A DNA stretch of 64,000 nucleotides from Nocardia huaxiensis (GTDB taxonomy: Bacteria; Actinomycetota; Actinomycetes; Mycobacteriales; Mycobacteriaceae), in contig NZ_CP059399.1 in NCBI RefSeq assembly GCF_013744875.1, positions 6,262,001-6,326,000 on the forward strand, given 5' to 3'. A program made the position numbers and the translations under genes. A model generated the notes under the pieces. That model saw only the letters and a program-made list of their open reading frames with translations. It ran no database searches and was not told where the DNA came from. How positions within the stretch are numbered: the first letter of the stretch is position 1; every line of letters starts with the position of its first letter. Below are positions 1 through 8,334 of this stretch, piece by piece.

Positions 1-839
1 ACGTCGTGGTCGCCCAGGGCGAGGAATACGGGAATCCGGGTGCGGCGCAGGGCGTCCGAGGCGTCGGCGGTGTAGTTCTTGCTGACGAAGGTCCAGCGGT
101 CCGCCGACATCGGTTCGGGGTCACCGGATTCGGCGAGATAGCGCGCGTAGTCGGCGTGTTCGTCGAGCAGGCGCAGCACGGTGTCGCGGCGGCGCAGGGC
201 CGCAGCGGTGTCGGTGGCGGTGGCGTCGCGGGCGCGCAGTTCGGCGCGCAGGTGGTATTCGCCCTGTCGCGACCAGTTGATCGCCGGCGACACCAGGATC
301 AGGAAGCGCAGGTCGGTGCGGGTCGCGGCGATCTCGGGCAGCACCCAACCGGCTTGGCTGGCGCCCCAGAGGCCGATGCGGCGGGGATCTATGTCGGTGC
401 GCTCGCGCGCCCAGTCGATGGCGGCCGACGCCTCGGCCGCACGGTCGGCCATGCTCTGGTGCAGCCAATTGCCTTCCGCGCCGGCGACTCCGGGCTTGTC
501 CCAGGACAGCGACGCGTATCCGGCGCGGGCCAGCGCCTCCCAGATCGGGCGGTAGAAGGTGTCGTGGGTGGCGTCGATCGGGCCGTCGCCGTGCACGAAG
601 ACGACCAGGCCGAAGGGGCCGGCGCCGTCGCGGGGGCGGGCGAGCACACCCTGCAACGGCTGGGCCGCACCGGAGATGGTGACCCGTTCTTCACGCAGCG
701 CGTAGTCGTTCTGATGCAGAATCCACACACCGGCGGCCAGCACCATCGCGACCACGCCCGCCAGCGCCACCAGGACCAGTGATCGGCGTGACCGTCGGGA
801 GCCGGAAGTGGCTGTGGCCGAATCTTTTTCGATGGTCAT
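1..839 (-). CDS. membrane-anchored alpha/beta hydrolase, 3' end cut by window edge
   Basis: The frame is open from an ATG at 839 to the left edge, so the C-terminus is missing. After a short basic N-terminus there is one hydrophobic segment (about residues 18-35) acting as a signal anchor, then a hydrolase fold with the strand VVFVHGDGP, which probably supplies the oxyanion hole, and a nucleophile elbow WGASQAGW with Ser at about residue 161. This matches secreted or membrane-tethered serine hydrolases of the dipeptidyl aminopeptidase/acyl-peptidase type. The final catalytic His cannot be seen; a partial GDHDV near the edge is where the acid would lie. The ATG overlaps the stop of the upstream small secreted protein by 4 bp (ATGA), so the two are probably translated together. 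Substrate unknown. Confidence 0.8.
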   Translation of the reverse strand, partial: MTIEKDSATATSGSRRSRRSLVLVALAGVVAMVLAAGVWILHQNDYALREERVTISGAAQPLQGVLARPRDGAGPFGLVVFVHGDGPIDATHDTFYRPIWEALARAGYASLSWDKPGVAGAEGNWLHQSMADRAAEASAAIDWARERTDIDPRRIGLWGASQAGWVLPEIAATRTDLRFLILVSPAINWSRQGEYHLRAELRARDATATDTAAALRRRDTVLRLLDEHADYARYLAESGDPEPMSADRWTFVSKNYTADASDALRRTRIPVFLALGDHD

Positions 840-1063
840 CGGCGGCACCATTGTGCCCGCGGCGGGCACACTGTCCAGCCGTTGCCGTCGGGTCTCGGCA
901 CCCGGGTCCACTTGTTCCGGTCGCCCGGCCTGCCCACGTCGGATTCGGCGGGGTGATGCGGTGGCGCGTTGCCGCCCGGATCGGCCTGCGCCGGCGACGC
1001 TCCCAGGGCGAGGCCGGCGGTCATGGTGGCGGCGAAGAGGATTCGAGCGAAGGGGGCACGCAT
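836..1063 (-). CDS. small secreted protein, function unknown
   Basis: A 75-residue protein with a clean Sec signal peptide (basic start, hydrophobic core, cleavage near SPAQA-DP at about residue 27). The mature part is short, rich in Pro, Arg and Trp, and has two Cys close to the C-terminus (VCPPRAQWC) that could form a disulfide. An AAGGATC Shine-Dalgarno precedes the ATG. It ends in an ATGA overlap with the downstream hydrolase, which supports its being a real gene and co-expressed with it. I do not recognise the family. Confidence 0.6.
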   Translation of the reverse strand: MRAPFARILFAATMTAGLALGASPAQADPGGNAPPHHPAESDVGRPGDRNKWTRVPRPDGNGWTVCPPRAQWCRR

Positions 1064-1114
1064 GATGATCCTTGTCTGGTGTCTGCGGGAAAGCGGGCAG
1101 GCGGTGGCGCACGG

Positions 1115-2338
1115 TCAGTGGCCGGGGCGGGCGAGCGGCTCCTCCTCGATCAGCAGACAGGAGGTGCCGGGTGGGCATCCGAGTTCCCGCCCCAGATCAC
1201 GGAACATCCGATCGGGATCGATGACTGCTTCCGGGGCGTGCACGCCGGGGCGGCGTACGAGCCCGTCGAGGAGTTGAGACAGGCCCAGCGCCAAGGGGAT
1301 TGCTGTGGCGCGGGCCATGTCGGCGGTGAATTCTCGTGCGCCGCGTGCGTTCTCGTCGTCGATGCGGGCGAGGACCGCGTGCCGCCGGCCGTCCTTGCTG
1401 CCGTACGCGACGGCGAAGAAGGGCGGCAGGGTACCGGGGGCGGCGTAGCGGCCGGCCGTGGCGTGTGCGCGGATGCCGCGCAGCACACCGGGTTTCATCA
1501 GTTTCGCCGCCGCTGATTCGGCGGTGAGCCGGCCGCGGTCGATATCGCGGCGCAGTCCGTCCAGATAGGCGACGGTGCTCGGCGTGACGACCATGAGCGT
1601 GGCCGAGACGCCTGCGGGCCGGACGGTGTGGCGCAGCGTGACCGGTTCCGGATGGCCGACCGTGTAGGCGGTCCCGCGCCGATTGCCGGGCAGCTCGAGC
1701 GGAATCGGGCGCAGTGGCCGCCAGCGCGCCGGTCCGCCGGCCTCCACCACGCTGATGGTTCCGCTGAGCTGCGCCATCCAGTGCACGGCCGCCGCCGAGG
1801 GCCGCCCACCCGCACCCGCGAACTGTTCTGCGCCGTCGTCCGCCGGCACGTCGACCGGCCACGCGGTGTAGACATCGTCCACGGTGTCGAGCCGGCGGGT
1901 GGCGGCCAGTGCGAGCAGGTTGCTGATGCCCGGGCTGGCGCCCATGCCGAGGACGGCGCAGATTCCGGAGCCGCGGGCCGCGGCGTCCAGCTTCAGCATG
2001 TCGATCGTGGGTTCCCAGTCGTCGCACAGATCCAGGTAGTGCGTGTGGTTCTCGATCGCGGCCCAGAGCACCTCGAGGCCGAATTCGTAATAGGGGCCAA
2101 CGGTATTGAGCACCACATCCGCCGGTCGCAGTACCTCCCGCAGCGCGGCGCGATCGGTGACATCCACGTGCGCGGCCCGCACGGGCAGCGGCGCGTGCGC
2201 GTGCGCGGCCGCCACCCGTTGCGCCGCCGAGAGGTCACGGTCGGCGATGACGAGCTCGTCGATCCCCGGCAGCCGCAGGACCGCTTCGACGGCGACCGCA
2301 CCCATCGCGCCCGCGCCGCCCAATGCCAGAACTCTCAT
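1115..2338 (-). CDS. saccharopine dehydrogenase-like NAD(P)-binding oxidoreductase
   Basis: The 407-residue product opens with a Rossmann dinucleotide-binding loop (GGAGAMG, residues 7-13) followed by an acidic strand end (IADRD), and continues as the saccharopine dehydrogenase NADP-binding family (NTVGPYYEFG, YLDLCDDWE and GMGASPGISN blocks). Such proteins are oxidoreductases of uncertain substrate; lysine metabolism should not be assumed. The ATG has a GGGGAAG ribosome site 4 bp upstream. The gene lies 110 bp downstream of a PaaX-type regulator on the same strand, with a palindromic AT-rich block in the gap, so it is the likely regulated target. Confidence 0.8.
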   Translation of the reverse strand: MRVLALGGAGAMGAVAVEAVLRLPGIDELVIADRDLSAAQRVAAAHAHAPLPVRAAHVDVTDRAALREVLRPADVVLNTVGPYYEFGLEVLWAAIENHTHYLDLCDDWEPTIDMLKLDAAARGSGICAVLGMGASPGISNLLALAATRRLDTVDDVYTAWPVDVPADDGAEQFAGAGGRPSAAAVHWMAQLSGTISVVEAGGPARWRPLRPIPLELPGNRRGTAYTVGHPEPVTLRHTVRPAGVSATLMVVTPSTVAYLDGLRRDIDRGRLTAESAAAKLMKPGVLRGIRAHATAGRYAAPGTLPPFFAVAYGSKDGRRHAVLARIDDENARGAREFTADMARATAIPLALGLSQLLDGLVRRPGVHAPEAVIDPDRMFRDLGRELGCPPGTSCLLIEEEPLARPGH

Positions 2339-2356
2339 CGCTTCCCCATTCAGAAA

Positions 2357-2392
2357 CTATCATTACGTAAACGACCGTTTTAAAAACGATAG
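2357..2392. promoter_or_regulatory. nested palindromes upstream of the reductase, candidate operator
   Basis: An unusually AT-rich block holds an outer inverted repeat CTATC (2357-2361) / GATAG (2388-2392) and an inner one AAACG (2369-2373) / CGTTT (2376-2380) separated by 2 bp. It sits just upstream of the reductase start and downstream of the PaaX-type gene. A regulator site overlapping the reductase promoter is the simplest reading; which protein binds is inference. Confidence 0.45.
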
Positions 2393-2448
2393 ATCCTGCG
2401 GGCACACTGCGGCAAGGGTGAGACGGAGGTCATACCTCGCGCGATTCG

Positions 2449-3327
2449 CTAGTGCGTGCGAGACCCGTTGCCGCCGAGGGCTTCTCGCACCGCGTCGGCA
2501 TACATCCGGAAGACGCGGGCCGAGCCGGGGGTCTCGTGGCGGGCCAATTCGATCCAGCACGAGGCAACCGAAGCGCGGGCGCGCGCACCGATCCACGGCC
2601 GCGGCAGCAGCTCCGGCGGCAGCAGCGGATCCGGTTCGAGCGCGCGGGTGAACTCGGCCGCCAGTTCGATTTCCATGGTGAGCCGCTCGGTGTCCGTGAG
2701 CGCACCGGCGTGCAACCGGTCCAGTCGACGTTCGGCTACCGCGAGCAGCCGCTCGTGTCCCGCGGCAATGCTCGGCAATGACCACAACCGGGCGGCCAGC
2801 TCCCGGGGCGCACGCACCCCGCCGATCTCCAGATCATCGGTGGTCATGGTCGAAATATGCTCGGCCACACCGAATTCGGCCGCAGCCGCGGCGATCCGCT
2901 GCTCCCAGCGATGCGCCGAGACATACATTCCGCCCTGAATCGCCGCCCCGCCCAGGGCAATGATGCTGTCGCGCAGCGCATCCCGGGCGGCTCGTGCGGC
3001 CTCCGGCACCGCGAACGCGACCACGTGCCACACCCCGTCCCAGGGCGCGTCGCCCCGGTCCTGCGCATACATGTACCGAATGAAATCCAGATCGGGTGCG
3101 AGCGCGGCCCGCACCCGATCGTCGCCGCGCAAGACCGCCTTGCGCCCCCGCCCCTCCTGGGTGAACTGCCCCTCCGCGACCAGCCGCTTGATGCACAACC
3201 GCACCTGCTGATCGCTCATCCCCAGTGCATTGGCCACCGCGTACAGTTCCCCGGCATCGATGGTGAAGTCCTCGCGGAGCATGCTCTCCACAAGAGTGCG
3301 CGTCGGAATCTCGACGACGTCCGCCAC
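2449..3327 (-). CDS. PaaX-family transcriptional regulator
   Basis: The 292-residue protein starts at a GTG with a GAGGGG-type ribosome site. An N-terminal winged helix (about residues 8-70, with MSDQQVRLCIKRLVAEGQF) is followed by the PaaX-type central domain (DGVWHVVAFAVPE) and the C-terminal PaaX-like domain (ARASVASCWIELAR). In the known family PaaX represses phenylacetate degradation genes and releases DNA on binding phenylacetyl-CoA. No paa catabolic genes are nearby, so its ligand is probably different. It is co-directional with the reductase at 1115-2338 and may regulate it and itself. Confidence 0.85.
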   Translation of the reverse strand: MADVVEIPTRTLVESMLREDFTIDAGELYAVANALGMSDQQVRLCIKRLVAEGQFTQEGRGRKAVLRGDDRVRAALAPDLDFIRYMYAQDRGDAPWDGVWHVVAFAVPEAARAARDALRDSIIALGGAAIQGGMYVSAHRWEQRIAAAAAEFGVAEHISTMTTDDLEIGGVRAPRELAARLWSLPSIAAGHERLLAVAERRLDRLHAGALTDTERLTMEIELAAEFTRALEPDPLLPPELLPRPWIGARARASVASCWIELARHETPGSARVFRMYADAVREALGGNGSRTH

Positions 3328-3426
3328 CTCACACCCCTCAGTTCACCTCGGCAACCGGGTCCATACGCCCGCCGATCCTACGCAGGAGTTAACCTGTGAG
3401 GCGTTCCGAGAGGCACAAAGGTCCAG

Positions 3427-3714
3427 GTGCCCGCCGACGCGGTCCTCGACATCAAGGGCAATCCCGGCTGGAATTCCGCCGCCCTGCGCTGCACCGCCAC
3501 CACCGGCTCGGGGCAGGCGATCGATCTGCTGCCGCCCGAGCCCGATCAGCAGCCCGAACAAGCCGCGCACGGTGGAACCTGGATCTCCTTCTGGACGGTC
3601 GCGACCGCTCCCGGAGAGATCACCGTCGGCTGCTCCGACCCCGACAACCAGATCCCGTACAGCGCAACCAGTTTCATCCGCGTCGTGCCGCGCGGCATCG
3701 CCATGACTCGCTGA
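3427..3714 (+). CDS. hypothetical protein, probably N-terminally truncated
   Basis: A 95-residue frame from a GTG with weak ribosome site AAAGG at 3417-3421. The sequence (GNPGWNSAALRCTATT, HGGTWISFWTVATAPGEITVGCSDPD) looks like the extracytoplasmic beta-rich C-terminal domain of an actinobacterial secreted or membrane protein, with two Cys that could pair. There is no signal peptide or transmembrane segment, and an in-frame stop at 3397-3399 rules out a longer version. I infer that it is a remnant that has lost its N-terminus, though a short cytosolic protein cannot be excluded. Confidence 0.45.
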   Translation: MPADAVLDIKGNPGWNSAALRCTATTGSGQAIDLLPPEPDQQPEQAAHGGTWISFWTVATAPGEITVGCSDPDNQIPYSATSFIRVVPRGIAMTR

Positions 3715-3822
3715 CCGGACCGGGCCGCTCGGACCGCCCTCGCCCATTCGACTGCGCCGGACCCGGTCCGCGCAGGAGGATGGGTGCGGGAGGTCCACTG
3801 CTACGGAGCGAGGAGAGATCCG

Positions 3823-4590
3823 ATGGCTGATGTGACGCAACCGCCGCCGAATGGGACGCCGACCTGGGTTGATCTGGGGGTCCCGGATCACCGGCAGGCC
3901 ATGGAGTTCTACGGGGCGGTGTTCGGGTGGGAGTTCGCGGAGGGGCCGCCGGAGACCGGCGGGTACACGATGTGCCTCGTGCGGGGGAAGCCGGTGGCGG
4001 CGGTCATGACCAATCCCGATCCGGGGACGACGGAGTTCTGGTGGAACCTGTATTTCGCCACCGACGACTGCGATGGGGCGGTGAAGCGGATCGCTGATGC
4101 CGGCGGGCAGGTCGTGATGCCGCCCATGGACGTGATGGATCAGGGGCGGATGGCCATTGTGGTCGATCCGGTGGGCGGGCAGTTCGGCTTGTGGGAGGGG
4201 CGGGCGCACATCGGGGCGGAGGTGGTGGCGGAGCCGGGTGCGCTGGTGTGGGCGGAGCTGTTCACCGCCACGCCGGAGCCCGCGCGCGAGTTCTACACGG
4301 CGGCCTTCGATTTCACGCTGGAGGCGATTCCGGGCGGACTCGATTACTCGGTGCTGAATCGCCCGGACGGCACACCCGTGGGCGGCATCGAGGGTGAGCC
4401 GTCGCGGGCGAAGGCGGCGTGGGTGACGTACTTCGCCGTCGAGGATGTGGACGCCACTGTCGAGCGGGCGACCACGGCGGGCGCGAAGGTGACGCTGCCC
4501 GCCGTGGATTCACCGTATGGGCGGTACGCGGGGTTGCGTGATCCGTTCGGAGCCGACTTCCGGATCATCCGGCCGGCGCAACCCGACTGA
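3823..4590 (+). CDS. two-domain VOC (glyoxalase/bleomycin-resistance fold) protein
   Basis: The start is the ATG at 3823, preceded by AGGAGAG. The 255-residue protein holds two VOC repeats (about residues 10-120 and 130-250): each has PTWVDL or LVWAEL at its first strand, an FY helix (AMEFYGAVFGWEF; AREFYTAAFDFTL) and an F-dominated metal-edge strand (GLWEG; DFRII). It resembles the mycobacterial CFP30B/Rv0577 class. Enzymatic role in this subgroup is not settled. It converges on the epoxide hydrolase with only 3 bp between stop codons. Confidence 0.85.
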   Translation: MADVTQPPPNGTPTWVDLGVPDHRQAMEFYGAVFGWEFAEGPPETGGYTMCLVRGKPVAAVMTNPDPGTTEFWWNLYFATDDCDGAVKRIADAGGQVVMPPMDVMDQGRMAIVVDPVGGQFGLWEGRAHIGAEVVAEPGALVWAELFTATPEPAREFYTAAFDFTLEAIPGGLDYSVLNRPDGTPVGGIEGEPSRAKAAWVTYFAVEDVDATVERATTAGAKVTLPAVDSPYGRYAGLRDPFGADFRIIRPAQPD

Positions 4591-4593
4591 GGG

Positions 4594-5733
4594 CTAGCGG
4601 TAGGGCGCGAAGCTGGCGCGCAGGTCCTCGATGATCAGATCGGGTTCCTCCATGGCGGCGAAATGGCCGCCGCGCGCCAGTTCGGTCCAGCGCACGATGG
4701 TGTTGTTGCGTTCGGCGAGACGGCGAACGGGCGCGCCGATGTCGTGCGGCATGACGGCGACCGAGAGCGGGACGGTGGTCTCGGGTTCCGGTGCGCCCCA
4801 GGTGGATGCGCCCTCGAAGTAGTAGCGGGCGGAGGAGCCCGCGGTGCCGTTGAGCCAGTAGATCATGACATTGGTGAGCATGGCGTCCCGGTCGACGGCA
4901 TCCTCGGGGACGTTCTTCGAATCGGTCCAATCCTTGAATCGTTCGACGATCCACGCCATTTGGCCGACCGGGGAATCGGCGAGACCGTAGGCGAGGGTCT
5001 GCGGACGACTGGCCTGCAGCATGGCGTACGCGCCGAATTCGAAGGCGTAGCGCTGTGCCTTCTCCGCCGCGCGCATCTCCTCGGCATTGCCGGGATCCGC
5101 GTTCTCGAAAGTGATTCCGGCCGAGGCGATATCGGTCAGATGCATGGCGATGAGATGTTCGGCGTCGATGACCGCGAGCTGCCGGGTGATGGCCGCGCCG
5201 GTGTCCTCACCGTGCGCGACGTACCGGTCGTACCCGAGCCGCCGCATGAGCTCGGCCCAGGCGGCTGCGGCGCGCGTGGTCGACCAGCCGACCGCCGGGC
5301 CGGAGAAGCCGTAGCCGGGAATGGTCGGCACCACGACATGGAAGGCGTCCTCGGGCTTGCCGCCGTGCGCGACGGGATCGGTCAGCGGGGCGATCACCTC
5401 GAGGAATTCCACGATGGACCCGGGCCAGCCGTGGGTGAGCAGCAGCGGCACAGCGCCGGCCTCGGCCGATCGCACGTGGATGAAATGCAGGTTGTGCCCG
5501 TCGATTTCGGTGCGGAACTGCGGAAAAGCATTGAGCCGCGCCTCCTGTGCGCGCCAGTCGTAGCTGGTGCGCCAGTATTCGGCCAGCTCCCGGGTGTAGT
5601 CGAGCGGGATGCCCTGTGACCAACCGGCATTCGGATCCTGGTCGGGCCAGCGGGTGGCGTCGAGCCGGCGGTGCAGATCGTCGAGCTGTTCCTGCGGGAT
5701 GTCGATGCGGAAGGGAGTGATCTGTTCGCTCAT
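4594..5733 (-). CDS. epoxide hydrolase (EHN-domain alpha/beta hydrolase)
   Basis: The N-terminal EHN domain (FRIDIPQEQLDDLHRRLDAT, about residues 5-110) precedes an alpha/beta hydrolase domain. Visible motifs are the oxyanion-hole HGWPGS, the nucleophile elbow AHGEDTGAA (Asp nucleophile) and a C-terminal GGHFAAMEEPD with the catalytic His. This is the layout of bacterial microsomal-type epoxide hydrolases that open epoxides to diols. About 379 residues, normal length. I chose the ATG at 5733; a GTG at 5742 is in frame and neither has a strong ribosome site. It is divergent from the luciferase-like monooxygenase, with a perfect inverted repeat between them. Confidence 0.88.
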   Translation of the reverse strand: MSEQITPFRIDIPQEQLDDLHRRLDATRWPDQDPNAGWSQGIPLDYTRELAEYWRTSYDWRAQEARLNAFPQFRTEIDGHNLHFIHVRSAEAGAVPLLLTHGWPGSIVEFLEVIAPLTDPVAHGGKPEDAFHVVVPTIPGYGFSGPAVGWSTTRAAAAWAELMRRLGYDRYVAHGEDTGAAITRQLAVIDAEHLIAMHLTDIASAGITFENADPGNAEEMRAAEKAQRYAFEFGAYAMLQASRPQTLAYGLADSPVGQMAWIVERFKDWTDSKNVPEDAVDRDAMLTNVMIYWLNGTAGSSARYYFEGASTWGAPEPETTVPLSVAVMPHDIGAPVRRLAERNNTIVRWTELARGGHFAAMEEPDLIIEDLRASFAPYR

Positions 5734-5750
5734 GACATTCACGGTAGAAG

Positions 5751-5779
5751 TCAGCTAGGTCAGGTTCCGCCCTAGCTGA
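5751..5779. promoter_or_regulatory. perfect 9-bp inverted repeat between divergent genes
   Basis: TCAGCTAGG (5751-5759) and CCTAGCTGA (5771-5779) are exact reverse complements separated by 11 bp. They lie 18 bp upstream of the epoxide hydrolase ATG and 57 bp upstream of the monooxygenase ATG, where a dimeric repressor could control both directions. No regulator gene is adjacent, so the binding protein is unknown. Confidence 0.5.
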
Positions 5780-5835
5780 ACAGGAACTTTCCAGGCGGCC
5801 GGAATGTCTCTGGGCGGCAGACGGTTCCGGGGATC

Positions 5836-6660
5836 ATGGACTTCGGAGTACAGGCCCTCAATATGGATCGGACCATCGAACCCGCGGAGACGATCCGGCT
5901 CGCGCGGCTGGTCGAGGAGCTCGGGTATCGATCCTGGTGGGCGTCGGATCACGTGGTGCTGCCCGCGCCCCGGGTGGACGCGTCGCCGTCGGAGCCGACC
6001 GAGCCGATCATCGATCCGCTGGTGCACCTGTCCTTCGTCGCGGCGGCCACCACCCGGCTCGAACTGGGCACCGGCGTGGTGATTCTGCCGCAGCGCAATC
6101 CGCTGGTGCTGGCCAAACAGGCGGCGAGCCTGTCGGTGCTCAGCGGTGGCCGCTTCGCGCTCGGCGTGGGCGCGGGATATCTCGAGCCGGAGCTCACCGC
6201 TCTCGGCGTGCCCACCGCCGATCGCGGACGCCGCACCGACGAGTACCTGGACGCCATGCACGCGCTCTGGCACACCCCGGAGCCGGCGTTCTCCGGAAAG
6301 TACGTGGAGTTCAAGGCGATCGACGCGCATCCGCGACCGCGCGGGCTGCGCGTGTACGTGGGCGGGCACAGTGCCGGAGCCATCCGGCGCGCGGTCACGC
6401 GGGCACACGGCTGGTTCGCCATCGGCACGGTGGCCGAGACCGAAGCGAACCTCGCGCGACTGGCCGACATCGCGAAGACCGTCGAGCGGCCCGCCGAGCT
6501 CGGCCCGCTGTCGGTCACCGTGGCCGCCACCCAGCCGCTGACGCCGTCGGTGGTGCGCCAGTACGAGGATCTCGGCATCGAACAGCTCGTCATTCATCCC
6601 GCGTCGCTGCCCGGCACGATCGACGAAGCCCTGCACCGGCACGCCGAACTCATCGCCTGA
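5836..6660 (+). CDS. LLM-class (luciferase-like) F420-dependent oxidoreductase
   Basis: A 274-residue single-domain TIM-barrel protein of the bacterial luciferase superfamily. Diagnostic segments are FGVQALN at the first strand, ELGYRSWWASDHVVLP (residues 29-44), TRLELGTGVVILPQRNPLVLAKQAASLSVLSGGR in the middle (quoted by its first blocks: LELGTGV and QRNPLVLAKQ) and GRFALGVGAGY. In actinobacteria this subgroup usually uses cofactor F420 and reduces or oxidises small organic substrates; cofactor choice is family knowledge, not visible here. The start ATG follows GGGGATC. It is divergent from the epoxide hydrolase, suggesting a shared xenobiotic or lipid oxidation role. Confidence 0.85.
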   Translation: MDFGVQALNMDRTIEPAETIRLARLVEELGYRSWWASDHVVLPAPRVDASPSEPTEPIIDPLVHLSFVAAATTRLELGTGVVILPQRNPLVLAKQAASLSVLSGGRFALGVGAGYLEPELTALGVPTADRGRRTDEYLDAMHALWHTPEPAFSGKYVEFKAIDAHPRPRGLRVYVGGHSAGAIRRAVTRAHGWFAIGTVAETEANLARLADIAKTVERPAELGPLSVTVAATQPLTPSVVRQYEDLGIEQLVIHPASLPGTIDEALHRHAELIA

Positions 6661-6767
6661 GATCAGCCAACCGATTCCGCGCATCGCGAGAGCTCGTCCT
6701 CTACAGTTCTATTGGCCGGATTCCGGCGGGAAACCACGGGCTCGGGGACAGTGCAACAGGAGTCGGT

Positions 6768-8331
6768 ATGGACCTGCGGGCGGGGACGGTCTTCTCCGGG
6801 TTCACCATTCGGCGCCAACTCGGCCGCGGCGGTATGGGCGCGGTGTATCTGGCCGCGCATCCCCGGCTATTCCCTGGGCGCCACGCTGTTTCAACTCTTG
6901 ACCGGACAGCCGCCGTTCCCCTGCGGAGACCAGGCGTCCATCATCGCCGCGCACCTGCTCGAGGAACCACCCTCGGCACACGCGGTGCGCCCCGGCCTAC
7001 CGGCCGAGATCGACGGGGTCATCGCGAAGGCGCTGGAGAAGCGCCCCGAGGACCGCTACGCGAGCTGCGCCGAATTCGCCGAGGCACTCGGCCGTGCCGT
7101 CGGCACGGCACCGCTGCCTCCCGCACCGGAGCCCGAAAACCGGCAGTCAGCGCCCCGGCCGATGCCGTTCACCGCGACCGCTTCGTCGACAATCATTTCC
7201 CCACCGGCGGACCTCTCCGCCGCGACGATCGTTCCTCCGCCCGCACCGGCCGTACCTGTTCCGCCGCAACCGGAAACGGCATCACCGGGCAGGCCCCGCC
7301 GCCGCGGGCAGCTCGTCCTGACGCTCGTCGCCCTGTCGGCGGTGATCGCGGTGGTCGTCACGGTGATCGCGGTACTGCGGGACAGCGGCGGCTCCGACAG
7401 CGCCAGTGCCGGCCGTCGCACCACGACCGCGGCGGGTCTGCCACCGGCCGTCACGCTCGACGCCGCACCCCGGGGCATCGCGGTCGACTCCGTCACGCAT
7501 GCCGTCTACGTGATCTCGGACGGCCGCATCTCCGTGCTCGATCCAGCGACGGCTCAGGTGGCCTCGGCAATTTCGGTGCCGGAGAACAGAACCGGGATCG
7601 TGGTAGACCCGGCCTCCCACCGGATCTTCCTCGCGGGTGACGCCGGCACCGACCCGGTCATCGATATTGTCGATCCGGCGACTTCGACGGTCACGGCGAC
7701 GCTCACCATCGGTCCGCCCAAGGCCGAGAGGGCCTTCGATTTCGCCAGCGGCCTGATCGTGGACTCCGATACGCTCTACGCCTTCAATACTTTCGATGCC
7801 TGGCTGTCCATAGTGGATACGAACACCCGGGCGGTGACCACCAAGAAACTCGGATCGACCGAATTCACCCTCGACCCGGTCACCCATGGATTGGTGGGCG
7901 TGAATATCGCCACCAACACGGCATTCACCATTGATCCGGTGTCGGAGGCGATCACCGATATGACCGCTGTACCGGGTTGCTGTTCGGGCCCGGTGGCTTT
8001 CGACCCGTCCACCAGGATGCTCTACGCAGACGATCCCACCGAGGCGCTCATCCATGTCGTCGACCTCGGCAGCAAGCAGGTCGTCACCACGATCCCCACC
8101 GGCCCGCAGGGCCTGGGATCCAATGGCATGGCCCTCGATCCGGCCGGTCGCACCCTGTATGTGGCGAGCAGTCACGATCGGTCGATCTCCGTAATCGACC
8201 TCGCCCGCAATGCCGTGACCGCGACGATTTCACTCGCCGACCCGCCCAGCACTCTCGCCTTGAACACCTCGACCCGCACCCTCTACGCGGTGAGCGAGTC
8301 GTCGAATTCGGTGACGGTCATTCCCCGGTGA
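6768..8331 (+). pseudogene. PknB-type Ser/Thr kinase with beta-propeller sensor, catalytic core deleted and frameshifted
   Basis: The ATG at 6768 has a good CAGGAG site and starts a standard kinase N-terminus: FTIRRQLGRGGMGAVYLAAHPRL, whose P-loop GRGGMGAVY is intact. At about 6861-6872 the frame changes and the sequence jumps to YSLGATLFQLLTGQPPFP, which is kinase subdomain IX. The VAIK lysine, helix-C Glu, HRD and DFG loops are all absent, roughly 150 residues. The downstream frame then runs intact through the end of the kinase fold, a Pro-rich linker, one transmembrane helix (LVLTLVALSAVIAVVVTVIA) and an extracellular YVTN/NHL-like propeller of about 7 repeats (VIDLARNAVTATISL, RTLYVASSHDRSISV). 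The original gene was a PknD-like receptor kinase; kinase activity is lost. Separate expression of the propeller from an internal start is possible but unsupported. Confidence 0.85.
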
Positions 8332-8334
8332 CCG

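Noticed and set aside
6712..8331. The 539-codon open frame as an intact propeller protein
   Set aside because: Its first 50 residues are out-of-frame kinase sequence. The homologous start (ATG 6768) lies in another frame, so I treat the locus as a frameshifted, deleted kinase.
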